A model generated the notes under the pieces. The model did not search any database. It saw nothing but the letters and a program-made list of their open reading frames with translations, and was not told where the DNA came from. Shown piece after piece: positions 16,469 through 24,288 of a stretch of DNA of 64,000 nucleotides; the first letter of the stretch is position 1, and each line of letters begins with the position of its first letter. The stretch is taken from contig NZ_CP162102.1 in assembly GCF_042466665.1 (NCBI RefSeq), positions 434,001-498,000 of the forward strand, in the 5' to 3' direction. Origin of the DNA: Peterkaempfera podocarpi. GTDB lineage: Bacteria > Actinomycetota > Actinomycetes > Streptomycetales > Streptomycetaceae. A program made the translations under genes and the position numbers.

Positions 16469-17055
16469 ACGGACACCCCCAGGCAGTCGCGCAGCCGGAT
16501 CAGGCCGTCCCTCAGCCGGGTCTTGACCGTCCCGACCGCCGCGCCCAGCACATCGGCGGTCTCCCGGTAGGTATAGCCGCGGTAGTAGGCGAGCGTGACC
16601 GACTCCCGTTGGAGCGGGGTCAGCTGCTCGAGGCAGCGGCGCACCTGCTCGCGCTCCAACCGCCGTTCCACCTGCTCGCTGACCTCGTCGAACGCCGGGC
16701 TGTGGGCGCGAGCCGCCGCCAGGTTCTCACGGTCGGACGTGGCCTGTGCGGACCGCACCCGGTCCACCGCGCGCCGATGGGCGAGCGTCATGATCCATGC
16801 GATGGCGCTGCCCTGCCGTGCGTCGAACCGGGACGCACACCGCCACACCTCCACCAGCACCTCCTGGGCGACCTCCTCGGACTGCGACGGATCCCGCACC
16901 ACCCTGCGCACCAGGCCGAGGACCGCACCGGCCACCGCGGTGTACAGGCTGTCGAACGCTCGCTCATCGCCTCGTGCGACACGTTCGAGCAGTAGCTCCA
17001 GGACGCCGGAGCGGGGCGCAGGAGCTGAGTCGTCACCATGTGCTGCCACGCGCAT
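16465..17055 (-). CDS. sigK: ECF RNA polymerase sigma factor SigK
   Basis: A 196-residue ECF sigma factor. Region 2 spans residues about 28-95 (DPSQSEEVAQEVLVEVWR, AWIMTLAHRRAVDRVRS). Region 4 is LTPLQRESVTLAYYRGYTYRETADVLGAAVGTVKTRLRDGL. ATG 17055 is preferred over GTG 17061 because GGAGGTGTCC lies directly before it at proper spacing. It overlaps rskA (ATGA) and precedes the FAD oxidoreductase group, the same neighbourhood as mycobacterial sigK. A promoter resembling the SigK consensus is found at 17089-17115, suggesting autoregulation. Confidence 0.9.
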   Translation of the reverse strand: MRVAAHGDDSAPAPRSGVLELLLERVARGDERAFDSLYTAVAGAVLGLVRRVVRDPSQSEEVAQEVLVEVWRCASRFDARQGSAIAWIMTLAHRRAVDRVRSAQATSDRENLAAARAHSPAFDEVSEQVERRLEREQVRRCLEQLTPLQRESVTLAYYRGYTYRETADVLGAAVGTVKTRLRDGLIRLRDCLGVSV

Positions 17056-17088
17056 GGACACCTCCGGTCTGTGACATGGTCACCGGTA

Positions 17089-17115
17089 CTTCGAGGCAGA
17101 GCGCGCGGCGGATTG
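17089..17115 (-). promoter_or_regulatory. Candidate autoregulatory SigK-type promoter
   Basis: On the minus strand, CAATCC (17110-17115) and TCGAAG (17089-17094) are 15 bases apart. Spacing is identical to the 15613-15639 site, with 5/6 and 4/6 matches to its hexamers. It lies about 30 bases before the sigK ATG. Confidence 0.5.
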
Positions 17116-17610
17116 GCGTCATCCGCACCGGTGCCGGCGTCGCCGGTCGAGCGGGGCCGGGCGCCCGGTCCGGCTTCCCGCGCCCGGCCGGTACGGAGCC
17201 GGTTCCGCGTGCGGTGTGGCAGCGATGGTAGCCGCAGGCACCCGGGAGTCCCATCCGGCGCAACGCGCGTCGCGGGGGACGCCCGCCGCGGCCTACCGTC
17301 CGCCCCGGGCACCGGGGTGGGGGCACCGGGCCGGCTCACGGCGCCCGGACGGTCCCCGGGCTGCGGGCTGCGGGCGGCGGGCGGCGGTCTGCGGGCGGTC
17401 CTGACGGCCACGCCCGGCCCCGGGCCGGGTCGGCGGACCCGGTGAGCCCCCGGGCCGGTGGTCCGTCGGGCCGGCGTGGCCCGGGCGCGGTGCGCCCACA
17501 GCCGGAGTACGGGCGGTTGCGGATCGTCCCCGGGTTGCCCAGCGTGGAGGTGCGCCCCGGCGCCATGACCGATCAGCCCTCCCCGTCGCCCATGCGAACA
17601 GGACTCCCCC
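17116..17610. other. Divergent intergenic region upstream of sigK and the esterase gene
   Basis: About 500 bases of very GC-rich DNA with short GC-rich direct repeats near 17340-17400. Apart from the sigK promoter to its left, I see no clear promoter, RNA element or small gene with support. Confidence 0.4.
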
Positions 17611-18603
17611 ATGGCCCAGCTTCCCCCGCCCCCCGACCCCGTCCTGGAACACGCTGCGCAGGAGCTGGCGGAGGCCACGTCCGGGCACCCTCGGATCTAC
17701 GAGGTGCCGCCCGAGGAGGGGCGGTCCGTTCTCGCGGGACTCCAGAGCGGTGAGGGGGTGGGCCGCCCGCAGGTGGACGAGGAGTGGGTCGAGGTCGATG
17801 CCGGACGGCACGGCCGGGTCCGGACCCGCATCATCCGTCCGCAGGGCGCACGCGGCACGCTGCCGGTGGTGCTCTACATCCATGGCGCGGGCTGGGTGCT
17901 CGGCGACGAGAACACCCATGACCGCCTGGTGTGCGAGCTGGCCGCCGGTGCAGAGGCCGCACTGGTCTTCCCGGTCTACGACCGGGCTCCGGAGGCGAAG
18001 TACCCGACCCAGATCGAGCAGAACTGGGCAGTGGGCCAGTGGATCATGGAGCATGGGGCCGAGAAGGGCCTCGACTGCTCCCGGCTGGCGGTCTGCGGCG
18101 ACTCGGTCGGCGGCAACATGGCCGCCGTCTTCGCGCTGATGGCCAAGGAGCGCGGCGGAGTGCGGCTCAGCTCTCAGGTGCTGCTGTACCCGGTGACCGA
18201 CGCGGGCATGGACACCCCCTCGTACCGTCAGTTCGCCGACGGCTACTACCTCACCCGTGACGCCATGGCGTGGTTCTGGGACCAGTACACCGGCGACCGT
18301 GCGCAACGCCGGGAGGTCCACGCCTCGCCGCTGCGGGCCTCCCTGGAGCAGCTCGAGGGCCTGCCCACGACCCTGGTGATCACCGATGAGGCGGATGTGC
18401 TGCGCGACGAGGGAGAGGCGTACGCCGCCAAGCTCCGCCAGGCCGGGGTGAATGTCACCGCCGTACGGGTCCTGGGCATGGTGCACGACTTCCTCATGCT
18501 GGACAGTCTCCGTGACTGCCGGGCCACCAACGTCGCCCGCCATCTGGCCATCGGCACCCTCTACAGCACCCTGCACACCGCACAGCCGGTGAACACGCGC
18601 TGA
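17611..18603 (+). CDS. Alpha/beta hydrolase (HSL-type esterase)
   Basis: A 330-residue hydrolase of the hormone-sensitive lipase group. The oxyanion motif is HGAG (residues about 90-93; usually HGGG). The nucleophile elbow is GDSVGGN with Ser about 165, the acid is in DEADVLRDEG, and the His is in MVHDF near residue 298. No signal peptide is present. The ATG at 17611 follows CAGGACTCCCCC, a weak ribosome site, but the protein begins sensibly (MAQLPPPPDPVLEHAAQEL). It stands alone. Likely acts on short acyl esters; the substrate is unknown. It is not related in context to the second hydrolase at 24289. Confidence 0.85.
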   Translation: MAQLPPPPDPVLEHAAQELAEATSGHPRIYEVPPEEGRSVLAGLQSGEGVGRPQVDEEWVEVDAGRHGRVRTRIIRPQGARGTLPVVLYIHGAGWVLGDENTHDRLVCELAAGAEAALVFPVYDRAPEAKYPTQIEQNWAVGQWIMEHGAEKGLDCSRLAVCGDSVGGNMAAVFALMAKERGGVRLSSQVLLYPVTDAGMDTPSYRQFADGYYLTRDAMAWFWDQYTGDRAQRREVHASPLRASLEQLEGLPTTLVITDEADVLRDEGEAYAAKLRQAGVNVTAVRVLGMVHDFLMLDSLRDCRATNVARHLAIGTLYSTLHTAQPVNTR

Positions 18604-19012
18604 CACCCGGGCCCACCCGGGCCCACCCGCGGCCCACCCCCGGCCCCGCCCCCGCCACCGTGTCGGGTCCGGGGACGCCGCACGCGCCGTGGCCGACCAG
18701 CGCGGCAGCGCAGCGGCACCCGGACTGCACCGGACGGCCGCCTGACCGGCGCCCGCACGGGAATGCACCCGCTGCCGCAAGGCCCATGGCCTCCACGCGG
18801 GGCCCCGAGGGCGCCACGCCGGCCTGCCCGTCCCCCGGCGCGACACGGAGCCGGGCGCACCCGCAGGCGTCCGTCCCCCGCGGCGCTGCAGCACACGGCT
18901 GTCACGGCGCGGTGACGCCCGAACCGGCAGGCTCTCTCACGGACCGGTCCGACGACGAGACGAGCACGCCCCAGGATCCACTCATCCCGCTCAAGGGACA
19001 GGAGCAGCAGTC
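18604..19012. other. 409-base intergenic region
   Basis: Upstream of the metallopeptidase gene. It is extremely GC-rich, with CCCGG-type simple repetition at 18604-18660. No gene, clear promoter or hairpin is identified. Confidence 0.4.
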
Positions 19013-20440
19013 ATGTCCCCGGAACAGACACCGCAGCACGACAAGACAGAGACCGTCCTGGTGTGGGAGGACGATCCCGGGAGGCCTCCGTCCGTACGCA
19101 CTCCGCTCCGGCGGCCGGTGCCCGACCTCAGCGCCCCGCCGCTGCCGGTGGGCGTCTCGGCGGAGCGCCCGACGGCGAACGGCGAGCGGCCGGGCACTCC
19201 GGAGTTCCGCTACTGGGCCGCGGCAGAGGCGCTGTCCCGCGCCGCCGGCTTCTGGGGCCCCCTGATGCCGCCCGGCGTCACCTGGCACACCAGCGTGGGC
19301 AACACCCTGACCGCGGTCCTCGACGCCGGTGACGATCTCAACGCCTACTACGACCGCACACAACTGGCCTTCTTCCACCACACGGTGGCCGGCATCACCG
19401 TGCGCTCCTGCGAGAGCCCCGATGTGGTCTGCCATGAGACCGGCCACGCGGTCCTGGACGCGCTGCGCCCGCAGCTCTGGGACGCGGCCAGCGCGGAGGC
19501 CGCCGCGCTCCACGAGTCGTTCGGCGACATGAGCGCGATACTCTCCGCGCTCCAGGTGGAGCCGCTGCGTGAGGCGGTACTCGCCGACACCCAGGGCAGC
19601 ATCGCGGTGAACTCCCGGCTCTCCCGACTGGCCGAACAGCTCGGCTGGGCGGTGCGCCGGCTGCAGCCCGACTCGGCCGACGCCGACTGCCTGCGCAACG
19701 CCACCAACCGCTTCTTCTACCAGGACCCGCTGACCCTGCCGCCGATGGCGCCCGCGACCGCGCTGGCCAGCGAGCCGCACTCGCTGTCCCGGGTGTTCAC
19801 CGGGGCGTTCCTGGAGGCACTGGCCGGGGTGTTCCGGGTGCAGCAGAACCGGAACGCCGACGGTCTGTCCCTGGCCGCCGGCATCATGGGCCGGCTGCTG
19901 GTGGCCGGGTGCCTGACGGCCCCAGTGGTGCCCGGCTACTTCGCGCAGGTGGCCGCACACATGATCGCTGCCGACCAGAACGCCTTCCACGGCGAGTACG
20001 GTCCGGCTCTGCGCTCGGCCTTCGTACGCCACGGCATCGTCTCGGTTCCCGACGCCACCGCGATCACCCCCGAAGCGGTGGAGCGGTACATCGCGGGTAT
20101 CGCGCCCTCGGCGCCCGACAGCGGTGAGTCGCTCACCCCGGTGACGCTCCCGGGCGACGTCTACGGGCTCACGGATCCGCTCACCGTGCGTGCTCCGGCG
20201 CAGCAGCCGCGGTTCGCGGTCGCCGGTTCCGACCCGGTGGCCGGTTCACTGCCGCTCCCTGCAGCGGACCTGGTCGCCACCTCGTTCGTGGAGGACCTGC
20301 TACGGCAGGGCCGGGTCACGGTGCCGGAGGAGAATCTGACCCCCTCCGCAGTCGTGGTCGACGGCGCGGGGACGCACACCCATGAAATCGCACGTACCGA
20401 GGCGGACGGGCTGACCCTGCTCCGCCGGGTCTTCACCTGA
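19013..20440 (+). CDS. Non-secreted thermolysin-like zinc metallopeptidase (gluzincin)
   Basis: A 475-residue protein with HETGH (residues 141-145) and, 22 residues on, HESFGD whose Glu (about 168) fits the third zinc ligand of gluzincins (thermolysin uses HELTH and NEAxSD). The flanking VVCHETGHAVLDALRP and LHESFGDMSAILSAL are consistent with that fold. No signal peptide, propeptide or transmembrane segment is seen, and the N-terminal 60 residues are polar and Pro-rich, so it probably acts in the cytoplasm or is exported by another route. The C-terminal 130 residues carry no motif I know. ATG follows AGGAGCAGCAGTC. A small basic protein gene follows after 23 bases. The substrate is unknown. 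Confidence 0.7.
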   Translation: MSPEQTPQHDKTETVLVWEDDPGRPPSVRTPLRRPVPDLSAPPLPVGVSAERPTANGERPGTPEFRYWAAAEALSRAAGFWGPLMPPGVTWHTSVGNTLTAVLDAGDDLNAYYDRTQLAFFHHTVAGITVRSCESPDVVCHETGHAVLDALRPQLWDAASAEAAALHESFGDMSAILSALQVEPLREAVLADTQGSIAVNSRLSRLAEQLGWAVRRLQPDSADADCLRNATNRFFYQDPLTLPPMAPATALASEPHSLSRVFTGAFLEALAGVFRVQQNRNADGLSLAAGIMGRLLVAGCLTAPVVPGYFAQVAAHMIAADQNAFHGEYGPALRSAFVRHGIVSVPDATAITPEAVERYIAGIAPSAPDSGESLTPVTLPGDVYGLTDPLTVRAPAQQPRFAVAGSDPVAGSLPLPAADLVATSFVEDLLRQGRVTVPEENLTPSAVVVDGAGTHTHEIARTEADGLTLLRRVFT

Positions 20441-20463
20441 CGCGCCGCGGTCGGCGATCCGGC

Positions 20464-20733
20464 ATGGGAGCGGACCGGGAGCAGGGCGCGTCGGGCAGGC
20501 CGCGCAACTCGCCCGGGGAGGACCGCGGGGACGAAGCTGCGGCGCGGGCCGGGGACCGGTGCCCGGACGAGGGGTACCCGGAGGAGCGGTGCGCGGAGGA
20601 GCGGTTCATCGACGGCCTCGTCGCGCGCGGCGAGGCCGTACCCGAGGGGCAGGACCTGCCCCCGGGCGCGACCCACCGGGTGTTCCGCACTGCCGACGGC
20701 CGCCGCGCGGTGCGCCGGGTGCGCTTCCGGTGA
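20464..20733 (+). CDS. Small charged protein linked to the metallopeptidase
   Basis: An 89-residue frame starting 23 bases after the metallopeptidase stop. The N-terminal half is acidic and polar (GEDRGDEAAARAGDR, DEGYPEERCAEERF). The C-terminal part, FIDGLVARGEAVPEGQDLPPGATH followed by a basic RRAVRRVRFR tail, reads as a folded conserved segment. Position and spacing suggest co-transcription. It may assist or be cleaved by the peptidase, but that is only inference from order. Confidence 0.55.
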   Translation: MGADREQGASGRPRNSPGEDRGDEAAARAGDRCPDEGYPEERCAEERFIDGLVARGEAVPEGQDLPPGATHRVFRTADGRRAVRRVRFR

Positions 20734-20911
20734 TCCCGGACGCGCACTCGGCGCCGGTCGGTCGGATCCGGTCGGACGGGCCGCGCCGGGCGTCGCCGGA
20801 AGGGGCAGGTCGTCCTCGCACGGGACGGCCCGGTCCGGGGCAGCCGCGGTACGGCCCGTCCATCGGCCGCAGGGCCGGGCCCGGAGGAGCGCGGGCCCGG
20901 AGCAGTGTGCG

Positions 20912-21118
20912 CTACGAGATGCGGACGACCGTCTCCGCCTGTGGCCCCTTGGGACCCTGGGTGACCTGGTACTCGACCCTTTCGCCCTCGTCCAGCGCCC
21001 TGAAACCGGAGCTCTGGATGGCGGAGAAGTGGACGAACACATCCGGTCCGCCGTCGTCCTGCTGGATGAAGCCGAAGCCCTTTTCCCCGTTGAACCACTT
21101 CACGGTGCCTGTTGGCAT
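20912..21118 (-). CDS. Cold-shock domain protein
   Basis: A 68-residue single cold-shock domain: MPTGTVKWFNGEKGFGFIQ, RNP1 KGFGFI and RNP2 VFVHF, with YQVTQGPKGPQAETV at the end. It is an RNA/ssDNA-binding chaperone of the CspA group, cytoplasmic. The start is ATG 21118 with AAAGGAATCGACTG upstream; the in-frame start at 21136 would add six unsupported residues. It has its own long upstream region, as is usual for csp genes whose 5' leaders regulate translation. Confidence 0.93.
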   Translation of the reverse strand: MPTGTVKWFNGEKGFGFIQQDDGGPDVFVHFSAIQSSGFRALDEGERVEYQVTQGPKGPQAETVVRIS

Positions 21119-21454
21119 CAGTCGATTCCTTTCCATGCCGCCGGGACCGCCCTCGGCGGCATCCCGGAGTCCGCTGCCGGATCTCGACGCCGGACGCTCG
21201 AGGTCCGTTCACCGCGGGACGTCCGCCGGCGTGGGCGGAGGCCTCCAGGTGCACGCCCACCGACGGCCCGCGCCTGCGCGCGGGCCCCGTCAGGGGCCTC
21301 GATCAGCACATCATCCGGGCGGTGGCGCAGCGACTCGAAACGGGCGGACGGGTGGTGACTCCGCGGAGCCACCGCCTGGCCGCACGCCCGGGCCGCCACC
21401 CCGGCCGCGCACCGGACCCGCCGCGCCCAGGGGCGCTCCGCCGTCGGCCAGGTC
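21119..21454. other. 336-base region upstream of the cold-shock gene
   Basis: It holds the csp promoter and a presumably long 5' leader. No promoter hexamers stand out and no small gene is supported. Confidence 0.4.
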
Positions 21455-22633
21455 TCACCGCGGCGGCGGCGGAGGCGCTTCACCGTGGCCGCTGTGCCCG
21501 GTGTCGGGCGAGCCGCCCATCATCCGGAGCATGGCGGGTCCGCCGGTGCGGACGAAGCGGATCAGCAGGGCCGCGGCCAGCAGGAGAAAGGCGATGTTGA
21601 GCCAGGTGGTGTAGTTCCAGCTGATGCCGCCCGTCGGGATCCTCGCCGTTTCCTGGTCGGGAATGATGCCCAGGCCGCCGAAGGTGAACTCCACAAAATA
21701 TCCGGCGGCCACCATCGCGGTGTAGAAGGTGGCGGCGATGAACGCGGTCATACGCCATCCGTAGTACTTCTTGTAGATGTTCAGAATCGGCAGGATCAGC
21801 AGATCGGCGAAGATGAACGCCACCACTCCCCCGAAGCTGATGCCGCCCTTCCACAGCACCACCGCCAGCGGCACGTTCCCGATGGAGCAGACAAACGACG
21901 CCATTGCGACCAGCGGGCCGATGAGCGGACCCCACAGCTTCGCGGCGAGCGGGTGTCCTTCGAAGAAGAATGTGCGCCAGAAGGAGTCGGGGACCCATGC
22001 GGCGATCGCACCGGCGATCAGCAGGCCGATCACCAGGTCCCGCAGGATCGCGGCCCACTCCATCACAAAGACGTGCGAGACCGAGGTCCACCCCCGGCGG
22101 GAGAGCAGCCGGCGGAGGAAGGAGCCCTCACCGCGGACGGACATGTCCATCGCTGCATGCCCCTCCATCGAGCCGGCCGCCCCCTGCTCGGCCTGGGCAC
22201 GGGCTTCACGCACCAGCCTGGCCCGCAGAAAGTACCGGAACAGCACCGCGAGCACCGCGATCATGGCCGGACCGCCGACGAACTCCGCCGCGGTGAACTG
22301 CCACCCCATGAGCAGCGCCAGGATCACACCGAGCTCGACGACCAGGTTGGTCGAGGCGATCTCGAAGGCCATGGCCGCGGTGAAGTCCGCGCCCTTGCGG
22401 AACAGCGAGCGGGCCAGGGCCACGGCCGCATAGGAGCACGAGGAGGAGGCCGAGCCGAGCAGCGCGGCGACCGAGAGGGTACGGGGGCGGGCGTCGCCCA
22501 GCAGCCTGACGACGGTGGACTTGCGGACGACCGCCTGGACGATCGCGGAGAGCAGGAACCCCAGGATCAGCGCCCAGGTGATCTCCCAGGTCATCGACCC
22601 GGTGATGGACAGCGCGTGCCGGACGGCGTGCAT
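21455..22633 (-). CDS. Metal-efflux-type permease (ArsP_1/SO_0444 family)
   Basis: A 392-residue permease with two repeated halves of about four helices each. The family motif GSASSSCSYAAVALARSLFRKGA (conserved Cys near residue 66) is followed by FEIASTNLVVELGVIL. The second half has ASFVCSIGNVPLAVVLWKGGISFGG with another conserved Cys. The central loop is His/Met-containing (GSMEGHAAMDMS) and the tail is GGSPDTGHSGHGE, both suited to metal binding. A CsoR-like operator 52 bases upstream supports control by copper or a related metal. Members are described as heavy-metal or organoarsenical exporters. ATG 22633 has only a weak ribosome site; ATG 22594 is an alternative. Confidence 0.8.
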   Translation of the reverse strand: MHAVRHALSITGSMTWEITWALILGFLLSAIVQAVVRKSTVVRLLGDARPRTLSVAALLGSASSSCSYAAVALARSLFRKGADFTAAMAFEIASTNLVVELGVILALLMGWQFTAAEFVGGPAMIAVLAVLFRYFLRARLVREARAQAEQGAAGSMEGHAAMDMSVRGEGSFLRRLLSRRGWTSVSHVFVMEWAAILRDLVIGLLIAGAIAAWVPDSFWRTFFFEGHPLAAKLWGPLIGPLVAMASFVCSIGNVPLAVVLWKGGISFGGVVAFIFADLLILPILNIYKKYYGWRMTAFIAATFYTAMVAAGYFVEFTFGGLGIIPDQETARIPTGGISWNYTTWLNIAFLLLAAALLIRFVRTGGPAMLRMMGGSPDTGHSGHGEAPPPPPR

Positions 22634-22684
22634 GGGGCCCCAGGGGTGTCGGTGTGCGGCCGCTCGGGCCGATCACCCACCATG

Positions 22685-22699
22685 TACCCCCTGAGGGTA
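22685..22699. promoter_or_regulatory. CsoR-like metal-sensor operator
   Basis: TACCCCCTGAGGGTA forms TACCC-N5-GGGTA, extending to ATACCC...GGGTAC on the minus strand. It lies 52-66 bases before the permease start. C-rich/G-rich pseudo-palindromes flanked by TA are typical of CsoR/RcnR-family sites. Confidence 0.6.
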
Positions 22700-23006
22700 T
22701 GCCCTCACCGACTCGGCGTGTCGGGGCAGCCGTCCGGCGATCCGGCACCGCGGGGCATGCCGGCGGGCCGCCGCCGACGCACGGCCGGACCCGTTCCTCG
22801 GACGCTCGACCGGCGCCGAGAGGCCGCTGGGACGACTCCTCGGGATGGTGTCCGGCCATGCCTGACCCACCCGTCCACTCGGGTCCGAGGCGGTCCCTGG
22901 GGACCGCGCCGGACCGGACCGGAGCGGGCGTGTCCCGGCAGCCCGGCGGAGGAGCGCCGGCCTTCGACGGACCGCGATCAGGCGGCCGTGCCGGGCCGGC
23001 GCGGGT
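22700..23006. other. Intergenic region between permease and the Tudor-like small gene
   Basis: About 300 GC-rich bases beyond the operator with no supported gene. It contains the remaining permease promoter and the 3' flank of the gene ending at 23007. Confidence 0.35.
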
Positions 23007-23225
23007 TCACAGCCTGGTCATCCTGGAGTAGGGGCTCATGATCCGCTCCTGGTGGGGGCCGAAGTCGACGAGGACGGCGATCTCGTCCTCGACACCCACG
23101 ACCCTCCCGAGGCCGAACTCGTCATGAGTGACGCGGTCACCCAGGGCGAACTGCTTGGGGAGCGGAACCGCAGCGGGTTTGAAGGGGCTGGTGGGCAGAT
23201 GCCTCGGTGCAATCGGCTTCTTCAT
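23007..23225 (-). CDS. Small basic protein with a Tudor/SH3-like GDRVTHDEFGLGRVV motif
   Basis: A 72-residue protein. The N-terminal third is basic and Pro-rich (MKKPIAPRHLPTSPFKPAAVPLPK). The rest is a small beta-barrel-like domain GDRVTHDEFGLGRVVGVEDEIAVLVDFG ending in MSPYSRMTRL. The motif resembles the C-terminal Tudor-like domain of UvrD/PcrA helicases, which contacts RNA polymerase or DNA, and also CarD-like N-termini. Three possible starts (GTG, GTG, ATG) sit in tandem; ATG 23225 is given. Nucleic-acid or polymerase binding is inferred from the fold only. It does not belong to the metabolite cluster that follows. Confidence 0.65.
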   Translation of the reverse strand: MKKPIAPRHLPTSPFKPAAVPLPKQFALGDRVTHDEFGLGRVVGVEDEIAVLVDFGPHQERIMSPYSRMTRL

Positions 23226-23337
23226 CACCACCAGTATGTGCCAAGGTGGCCGTCACGTGCGCTGACATCCCGCCCGGGATTCGATCGCGGCCCCTCGCCG
23301 CACCCCCGCGGCACCCCGCTCGGGAGGTGCCCGCGCC

Positions 23338-23379
23338 CCGCGGTGGCGCCACCGGGGGCGGGGCTCCGTGCCACCGCGG
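23338..23379 (-). terminator. Hairpin at the end of the leftward psm-type arm
   Basis: A 10-base perfect stem (23338-23347 with 23370-23379) immediately follows the methyltransferase stop codon at 23380-23382. Confidence 0.55.
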
Positions 23380-24180
23380 CTACGCCCTGGTGAAGGCCCA
23401 GGTCTCGTACCGCGTGCCGTCGTGGGCCGGATGGAAGGTGTAGTTGTCGTAGACGGCCCCGTCGGTGAGTCCGCAGTCCTGGGCGGCGCTGCGGATCATC
23501 TCCGGGTCCAGCGTGTAGAGGCGGTGCTGCTCCCTGGTCCTGATGTAGGAGCCGCCCGCGTCGTCCGCGCGGCGCAGGAACTGGGTGTAGGTCGCGTCGC
23601 TGTAGCGGCCGTCGGCACTGTCGGCGAAGGCCCAGACGAAGGCGAGGTCACCGAGGTCGGCCGCCCAGACGGTACTGCCGGCGTGATCCGCCATCATGCC
23701 CGGGGAGAGGATGTCGAAGACGAAGGACCCGCCGGGCCGCAGCACGTGGGCCACCGCGCGGAAGGTCCTGGCCAGGTCCTCCCGGCTGGAGGTGTAGTTC
23801 AGTGCCGCTCCCGGGCTGACGACCGCGTCGAACTGCCGTTCTACGGGAATGGCCGGGAGCTCGGCGTGCACCAGCGGCACCTGCTCGCCCAAGCGCCTGC
23901 GGGCATGTCCCAGCATGGCCTCCGAGCGGTCCAGCCCGGCGACGTCGAAGCCGCGCAGGGCGAGCTGTTCCAGCATGAGGCCGGTGCCGCAGCAGATCTC
24001 CAGGACGCTGCGGACCTCGCCGGTCCGGCTCGACCAGAACTTCTGCAGGAAGTCGGCCCGTTCGGGGCGGGGCTTCTCGCCCCAGTTGGCGACGATCCAG
24101 TCGTCGAGGCGGTCATAGGCGTCGGCCATGGCGTCGTACAGGTCCGGAAGCTCCTCCGGCAGGCTGGGCTGGCCCTTCAT
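23380..24180 (-). CDS. SAM-dependent methyltransferase A of the psm-type cluster
   Basis: A 266-residue class I methyltransferase. Motif I is VLEICCGTGLMLEQL (residues about 58-72), followed by the acidic GLDRSEAML and the post-I ALNYTSSREDLARTF. It is a clear paralogue of the protein at 26719: both begin MKGQP and share CCGTGLMLEQL, VRPGGSFVFD, the FLR block and YDNY[TS]FxPAxDxTxYETW. In physostigmine biosynthesis methyl groups are added to the carbamate nitrogen, indole C3 and two ring nitrogens, so two related enzymes are plausible. Which step this one performs cannot be told. It is the last gene of the leftward arm and is followed by a hairpin. Confidence 0.85.
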   Translation of the reverse strand: MKGQPSLPEELPDLYDAMADAYDRLDDWIVANWGEKPRPERADFLQKFWSSRTGEVRSVLEICCGTGLMLEQLALRGFDVAGLDRSEAMLGHARRRLGEQVPLVHAELPAIPVERQFDAVVSPGAALNYTSSREDLARTFRAVAHVLRPGGSFVFDILSPGMMADHAGSTVWAADLGDLAFVWAFADSADGRYSDATYTQFLRRADDAGGSYIRTREQHRLYTLDPEMIRSAAQDCGLTDGAVYDNYTFHPAHDGTRYETWAFTRA

Positions 24181-24288
24181 GGGTCTCTCCTGGTTCTGGT
24201 AGCGGCTGGAGGCAGGTGGTGCGGCCGGGCCTCCGTACGGGGGCGGCCCGCCGCACCCGTACGCAGGCCGGCCCGGCGGGGGGCGGCA

